A DNA stretch of 9,980 nucleotides, from positions 1-9,980 of the forward strand of contig JAISVY010000079.1 of NCBI GenBank assembly GCA_031271325.1, given 5' to 3'. Shown here piece by piece: positions 7,052-9,980 of the stretch (position 1 is the first letter of the stretch; each line of letters starts with the position of its first letter). The position numbers and the translations under genes were made by a program. Below the pieces are notes generated by a model that was not told where the DNA came from, searched no databases, and saw nothing but the letters and a program-made list of their open reading frames with translations. Source of the DNA: Oscillospiraceae bacterium (GTDB taxonomy: Bacteria > Bacillota > Clostridia > Oscillospirales > UBA929).

Positions 7052-8212
7052 TTATCTCTCCGACCTCGCCAAAAAGGGTGAAACGAATTCTTCTTGCGGC
7101 GGCGACTGTACGCTGTCGCTGGTGTTGAACAGGGTAGCCGAATACAGAAACAGCACGTCGGGGTCGCCGGAGAAGTCCGCATAGTCCCCGACGAGGTCGG
7201 CGCGGATATACCGGAGATCGATCAGCGTCACGGCGGCGTAACCGTCGAGAAGCAGCGGCGCGAGAGAACCGGCGTAGGAATCGCGGAAGATGATCAGTTC
7301 CTTCCCGCCGGGGCTGCCCGGATTCTCAACCCGCACCACCGCCTGCGGACCCAGCAGGAAGATGTTGTAGGAATCCATGCCGCCCAGCTGGCTTTCGTCA
7401 TAGACCGGCAGTACCTCGCCCGGCTTTTCGATGCTGGTCACAACGGCGTTCTCGGTGGTGCCGCTGACGAGGTAGGTCAGGGTGTCCGGCTCGACATCCA
7501 GGGCGGACTGCCCGTAGTACACGCCGTAAAAGGGGGCGTATGTCTTTTCGGTATACGCGTTGCCGTCAAACCGGAGCGCGCTGCCGAACCCTTCGGCAAC
7601 CGCGTTGACCACCGGGGCGAGCGTCTCCTGCTTCCAATGGGCGTCGGTCAGGTAGTAACTGTCCGCCGTCAGAGCGTCAAACAGGCTGATTTCTTTGATC
7701 TCCGCGTCCATATTGTCACGGATTAAACCGGACATGGCTTGGTAGTCCAGCACCAAATGCCCGGACTTGTCCGGGAGGTAGTAGTTCTTGTCCGGCACGA
7801 GGGCGTAGCGTACGTTCAGCCCGGCAAGATACCGGCGGTTGACGTAGTTGAGGATGCCGCACAGGCGGGTTACGCTGTTCTCGCGGATTGGGTACTCGGT
7901 TTTGAACACCTGACCGCCCTCGACGAAAATCGCGTTGTTGTCCGTCTTGAGCCATACGTTCAGATCGAACCGCGCTTTCAGCCTGCGCCATTGCTCCCGG
8001 AAGGCGATCTGATCGACGGCATAGTCGTCAAACCCCTCCATCGCCTCGGCGCTGAGGATTGTTTCCGCGTTCAGTTCGGGGAACTGCGCGAGCTTCCGGC
8101 GCTCGCTGTAAGACAGCTCGTCCGCCGGCTTGAGCAGGTTCAGGAAGAACACGGCGTACAGGATTCCCAAGAACACAATGACGACCGCCAGATCCCGCGC
8201 TCTGATTTTCAT
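7052..8212 (-). CDS. DHHW / AlgX-AlgJ-like membrane-anchored protein, probable polysaccharide O-acetylation partner of the MBOAT protein
   Basis: The 386-residue protein has an N-terminal hydrophobic anchor (about 9-27) and an otherwise extracytoplasmic body. It resembles the DHHW family, related to the SGNH-fold acetyltransferases AlgX and AlgJ. Visible landmarks are FREQW (71-75), VPDKNYYLPD (139-148), TDAHWK (189-194) and FRDSYAGSLAPLL (309-321). By comparison with AlgX, D190, H192 and S312 would form the catalytic triad; the name motif is altered from DHHW to DAHW, but the D-x-H spacing is kept. I chose ATG 8212: AGGAGG at 8223-8228 is 10 nt upstream, whereas the in-frame TTG at 8221 is only 1 nt from it. 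The gene begins 14 nt after the MBOAT stop, whose TAG overlaps this ribosome binding site, so the two are co-translated. It likely receives acetyl groups exported by the MBOAT protein and passes them to an extracellular glycan; the acceptor is unknown. Confidence 0.82.
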   Translation of the reverse strand: MKIRARDLAVVIVFLGILYAVFFLNLLKPADELSYSERRKLAQFPELNAETILSAEAMEGFDDYAVDQIAFREQWRRLKARFDLNVWLKTDNNAIFVEGGQVFKTEYPIRENSVTRLCGILNYVNRRYLAGLNVRYALVPDKNYYLPDKSGHLVLDYQAMSGLIRDNMDAEIKEISLFDALTADSYYLTDAHWKQETLAPVVNAVAEGFGSALRFDGNAYTEKTYAPFYGVYYGQSALDVEPDTLTYLVSGTTENAVVTSIEKPGEVLPVYDESQLGGMDSYNIFLLGPQAVVRVENPGSPGGKELIIFRDSYAGSLAPLLLDGYAAVTLIDLRYIRADLVGDYADFSGDPDVLFLYSATLFNTSDSVQSPPQEEFVSPFLARSER

Positions 8213-8226
8213 CGCGATCAATCCTC

Positions 8227-9630
8227 CTAAAACCGGAAATACAGGAACGGGTTGAACGAGGAATCGACCAGATAGGCCGATACCACCAGCAAAAGCCCGC
8301 CGGTGTATACGGGGTTCAGCACATGGATCACCCGTTCCAGCCGCACATTGGCGCGAGCCGCCATGACAAGGCGCTTCAGCAGGGGCGTAGCGCCTATCAC
8401 AGCCGCCAGCAGGATTATCTTATAGCTGTTCAGGTAATACGCCGATTCGGCGTTGACCAGCGGAACGCCGCCAAAACCGAACATCCCCTTCAGGAAGCCC
8501 CAGATGCCCGGCAGTGTCTCCAGATGGAAGATCACGAAGCTGACCGTGACGACCAGCAGGCAGTATATATGCCGGCATATCCTCGGGATTTTTTCAAGCC
8601 ATTGGAGGATAAACAGTTTTTCTAAGGTCAGCAGGACGCCGAAATACAGCCCCCACACAATAAAGTTCCATGCCGCGCCGTGCCAGAAGCCGGTGCAGAA
8701 CCAGACCACCGCGATGTTGCGGATCCACTTCCAGCGGGGTACGCGGTTGCCGCCCAGTGGGATGTAGATATACTCACGGAACCATGTCCCCATCGAGATA
8801 TGCCAGCGCCGCCAAAAGTCGGTGATGCTCCGCGCGATAAACGGGTAGTTGAAATTCTCCAGAAAGGTGAAGCCGAAAATCTTGCCCAGTCCCAGCGCCA
8901 TGTCGGAGTACCCGGAAAAATCAAAATAGATTTGCAGCATAAACGCGGTGATCGCGAGCCAGTACATCAGCACCGACTGATTGCCCGTGGTCAGCGCCGT
9001 CTTGTTCAGTTCCCCGAGCGCGTTCGCGATCAGCACCTTTTTCCCCAACCCCATAACGAACCGCGCGGCGCCTTCGGCGAATCCCTCAAGCGAGTGTTTC
9101 CGCTCCGTCATCTGGTCGGCGACGGTTTGGTAGCGCACGATCGGTCCCGCGACCAGCTGCGGGAAGAGCGATACATAGGTTGCGAAGTCCAAGGGGTTCT
9201 TTTGCACCTGCGCGTCGTTCCGGTAAACGTCGATCGCGTAGCTCATTGTCTGGAATGTGTAAAAGCTGACGCCGAGCGGCAGCGGGATATGCAGCAGCGG
9301 GATGTTCACGCCGAACAGGGCGTTGATATTGGCGATAAAGAAATCGGAATACTTAAAGAAGATGAGGATCGAGAGGTTCATCAGCACGGAGCACAGCAGG
9401 GCGCGTTTCGCGGCTTTGGTGCCCCGGTGTTTGTTGATCACGAGACTGACCGTAAAGTCGATTGCCGAGGACAGCAGCAGCAGGAAGACATATTTCGGTT
9501 CGCCGTAGAAATAGAAGAAGAGGCTGAACACCAGCAGGACAAGGTTGCGGAATTTCCGGGGCATGGCGAAATACACCGCGAACACGAGCGGCAGGAAGTA
9601 ATACGCAAATGAGATACTGGAGAATAACAT
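8227..9630 (-). CDS. MBOAT-family membrane O-acyltransferase (AlgI/DltB-like)
   Basis: The 467-residue polytopic membrane protein has the usual AlgI length and opening (MLFSSISFAYYFLPLVF). Signature segments are PLGVSFYTFQTMSY (118-131), PQLVAGPIVRY (157-167), YFDFSGYSDMALGLGK (235-250), FWRRWHISMGTWFREYIYIP (272-291) with H277, and TGFWHGAAWNFIVWG (313-327) with the invariant H317. Members take acyl groups, usually acetyl from a cytoplasmic donor, across the membrane for transfer to secreted polysaccharide or wall polymer. I chose ATG 9630 because it gives the conserved N-terminus and has GGGAGG 6 nt upstream; the longer frame to 9696 adds an atypical charged stretch and would read through a strong hairpin. 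It is followed closely by the DHHW gene and preceded by the DUF4358-like gene, an arrangement known in Firmicutes. The polymer substrate cannot be told from sequence. Confidence 0.95.
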   Translation of the reverse strand: MLFSSISFAYYFLPLVFAVYFAMPRKFRNLVLLVFSLFFYFYGEPKYVFLLLLSSAIDFTVSLVINKHRGTKAAKRALLCSVLMNLSILIFFKYSDFFIANINALFGVNIPLLHIPLPLGVSFYTFQTMSYAIDVYRNDAQVQKNPLDFATYVSLFPQLVAGPIVRYQTVADQMTERKHSLEGFAEGAARFVMGLGKKVLIANALGELNKTALTTGNQSVLMYWLAITAFMLQIYFDFSGYSDMALGLGKIFGFTFLENFNYPFIARSITDFWRRWHISMGTWFREYIYIPLGGNRVPRWKWIRNIAVVWFCTGFWHGAAWNFIVWGLYFGVLLTLEKLFILQWLEKIPRICRHIYCLLVVTVSFVIFHLETLPGIWGFLKGMFGFGGVPLVNAESAYYLNSYKIILLAAVIGATPLLKRLVMAARANVRLERVIHVLNPVYTGGLLLVVSAYLVDSSFNPFLYFRF

Positions 9631-9654
9631 GGCGCGCCTCCCGCGTATTTTCAG

Positions 9655-9687
9655 GTCTCCCCCCGGAGTGCGCCTCCGGGGGGAGAC
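9655..9687 (-). promoter_or_regulatory. Strong GC-rich hairpin between the DUF4358-like and MBOAT genes
   Basis: GTCTCCCCCCGGAG (9655-9668) is perfectly complementary to CTCCGGGGGGAGAC (9674-9687) with a 5-nt loop. On the minus strand it starts 5 nt after the upstream stop and ends 24 nt before the MBOAT ATG. It is followed by CTGAAAATA, not a T-tract, so it does not look like a standard terminator. It more likely sets differential expression by mRNA stabilisation or processing, or partly attenuates transcription. Confidence 0.7.
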
Positions 9688-9692
9688 GGTTT

Positions 9693-9980
9693 TCATTCAG
9701 CCAGTTTGAGGAACGCGTCGTGCAGCGCTTTGCTGTTGTCGCTCATGATCAGGATGACAAGGTTGCCCAGGCTGTCCACCACTACGTTGCCCGGGTCGAC
9801 GGCGACGCAAATCCACTTGTTCGGTTTCACGGATCCTTTGATGTCCGTTTTGGCTTTTTCGATGTCGGCGTTGTCCTCCATGCGCAGCAGCACGAGGGAA
9901 TAGGCCGTTGAGCCGATGGCGGATTCCGACGCCACGCCCTCCCTGAATGGGATGCCGGTCTTGCCGATATAGTAGTCGAT
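9693..9980 (-). CDS. DUF4358-like small protein, C-terminal part (5' end outside window)
   Basis: The frame is open from the window edge (9980) to a TGA at 9693-9695, giving 95 residues. No plausible ribosome binding site supports the internal GTG at 9935, and the reading frame continues upstream with good coding character (IDYYIGKTGIPFREG), so this is treated as a fragment. The pattern SAIGSTAYSLVLLRMEDNAD, a predicted helix, then NVVVDSLGNLVILIMSDNS and a final helix resembles DUF4358 proteins. Those are small secreted or lipid-anchored proteins of Firmicutes that often sit beside MBOAT and DHHW genes. Their function is not known. A signal peptide or lipobox, expected at the N-terminus, cannot be checked here. 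It is probably co-transcribed with the MBOAT gene, 62 nt downstream. Confidence 0.65.
   Translation of the reverse strand: MDYYIGKTGIPFREGVASESAIGSTAYSLVLLRMEDNADIEKAKTDIKGSVKPNKWICVAVDPGNVVVDSLGNLVILIMSDNSKALHDAFLKLAE

Noticed and set aside
8680..9612. 310-codon plus-strand open frame antisense to the MBOAT gene
   Set aside because: No domain or plausible ribosome binding site; charged, low-complexity composition; the opposite strand carries the well-conserved MBOAT signature.

Overview
The window looks like a chromosomal segment of a moderately GC-rich anaerobic Firmicute (Clostridia, Oscillospiraceae-like). This is inferred from strong AGGAGG-type ribosome binding sites, GTG start use, clostridial-style Cache/HAMP/PAS hybrid kinases, and the DUF4358-like / MBOAT / DHHW gene trio; no marker gene fixes the species. 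Every supported gene is on the minus strand, so transcription runs from high to low coordinates. The long plus-strand open frames are antisense shadows.

Region 1 (9980 to 7052): a three-gene, probably co-transcribed module. It holds the C-terminal part of a small DUF4358-like protein (runs off the window), an AlgI-type MBOAT membrane O-acyltransferase, and a DHHW/AlgX-AlgJ-like membrane-anchored SGNH-type protein. MBOAT plus AlgX/AlgJ-like pairs transfer acetyl groups across the membrane to extracellular polysaccharides or cell-wall polymers. A GC-rich 14-bp perfect hairpin lies between the first two genes. A terminator hairpin sits immediately after the last stop codon.

Region 2 (7051 to 6788): a 264-bp intergenic region packed with repeats. 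It has two direct copies of a 46-bp unit (44/46 identical), a fold-back of about 82 bp, and a 59-nt nested hairpin with perfect 15-bp outer arms. It also carries a 21-bp sequence that recurs at 768-788, on the far side of the next operon.

Region 3 (6787 to 871): a tightly coupled three-gene phosphorelay operon. First is a 1348-residue hybrid sensor kinase (Cache-type sensor, HAMP, PAS, HisKA, HATPase, one receiver, two HPt domains). Next, with no gap, is a protein with one degenerate and one canonical receiver. Last, after 1 nt, is a receiver/HD-GYP protein predicted to hydrolyse cyclic di-GMP. A plausible scheme is extracellular ligand sensing, autophosphorylation, relay through the internal receiver to the HPt domains, and then to the two separate response regulators. 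The kinase C-terminus appears to be a tandem duplication of an HPt plus FDxDGVD helical unit.

Region 4 (870 to 1): a 124-bp spacer with the second copy of the 21-bp repeat, then a MerR-family regulator with a BmrR-like effector-binding domain that is cut off by the window edge just before its expected C-terminus.

No tRNA, rRNA, CRISPR array or intact transposase was seen. The most unusual features are the duplicated HPt module, the repeat-rich spacer, and the bracketing of the signalling operon by matching repeats.
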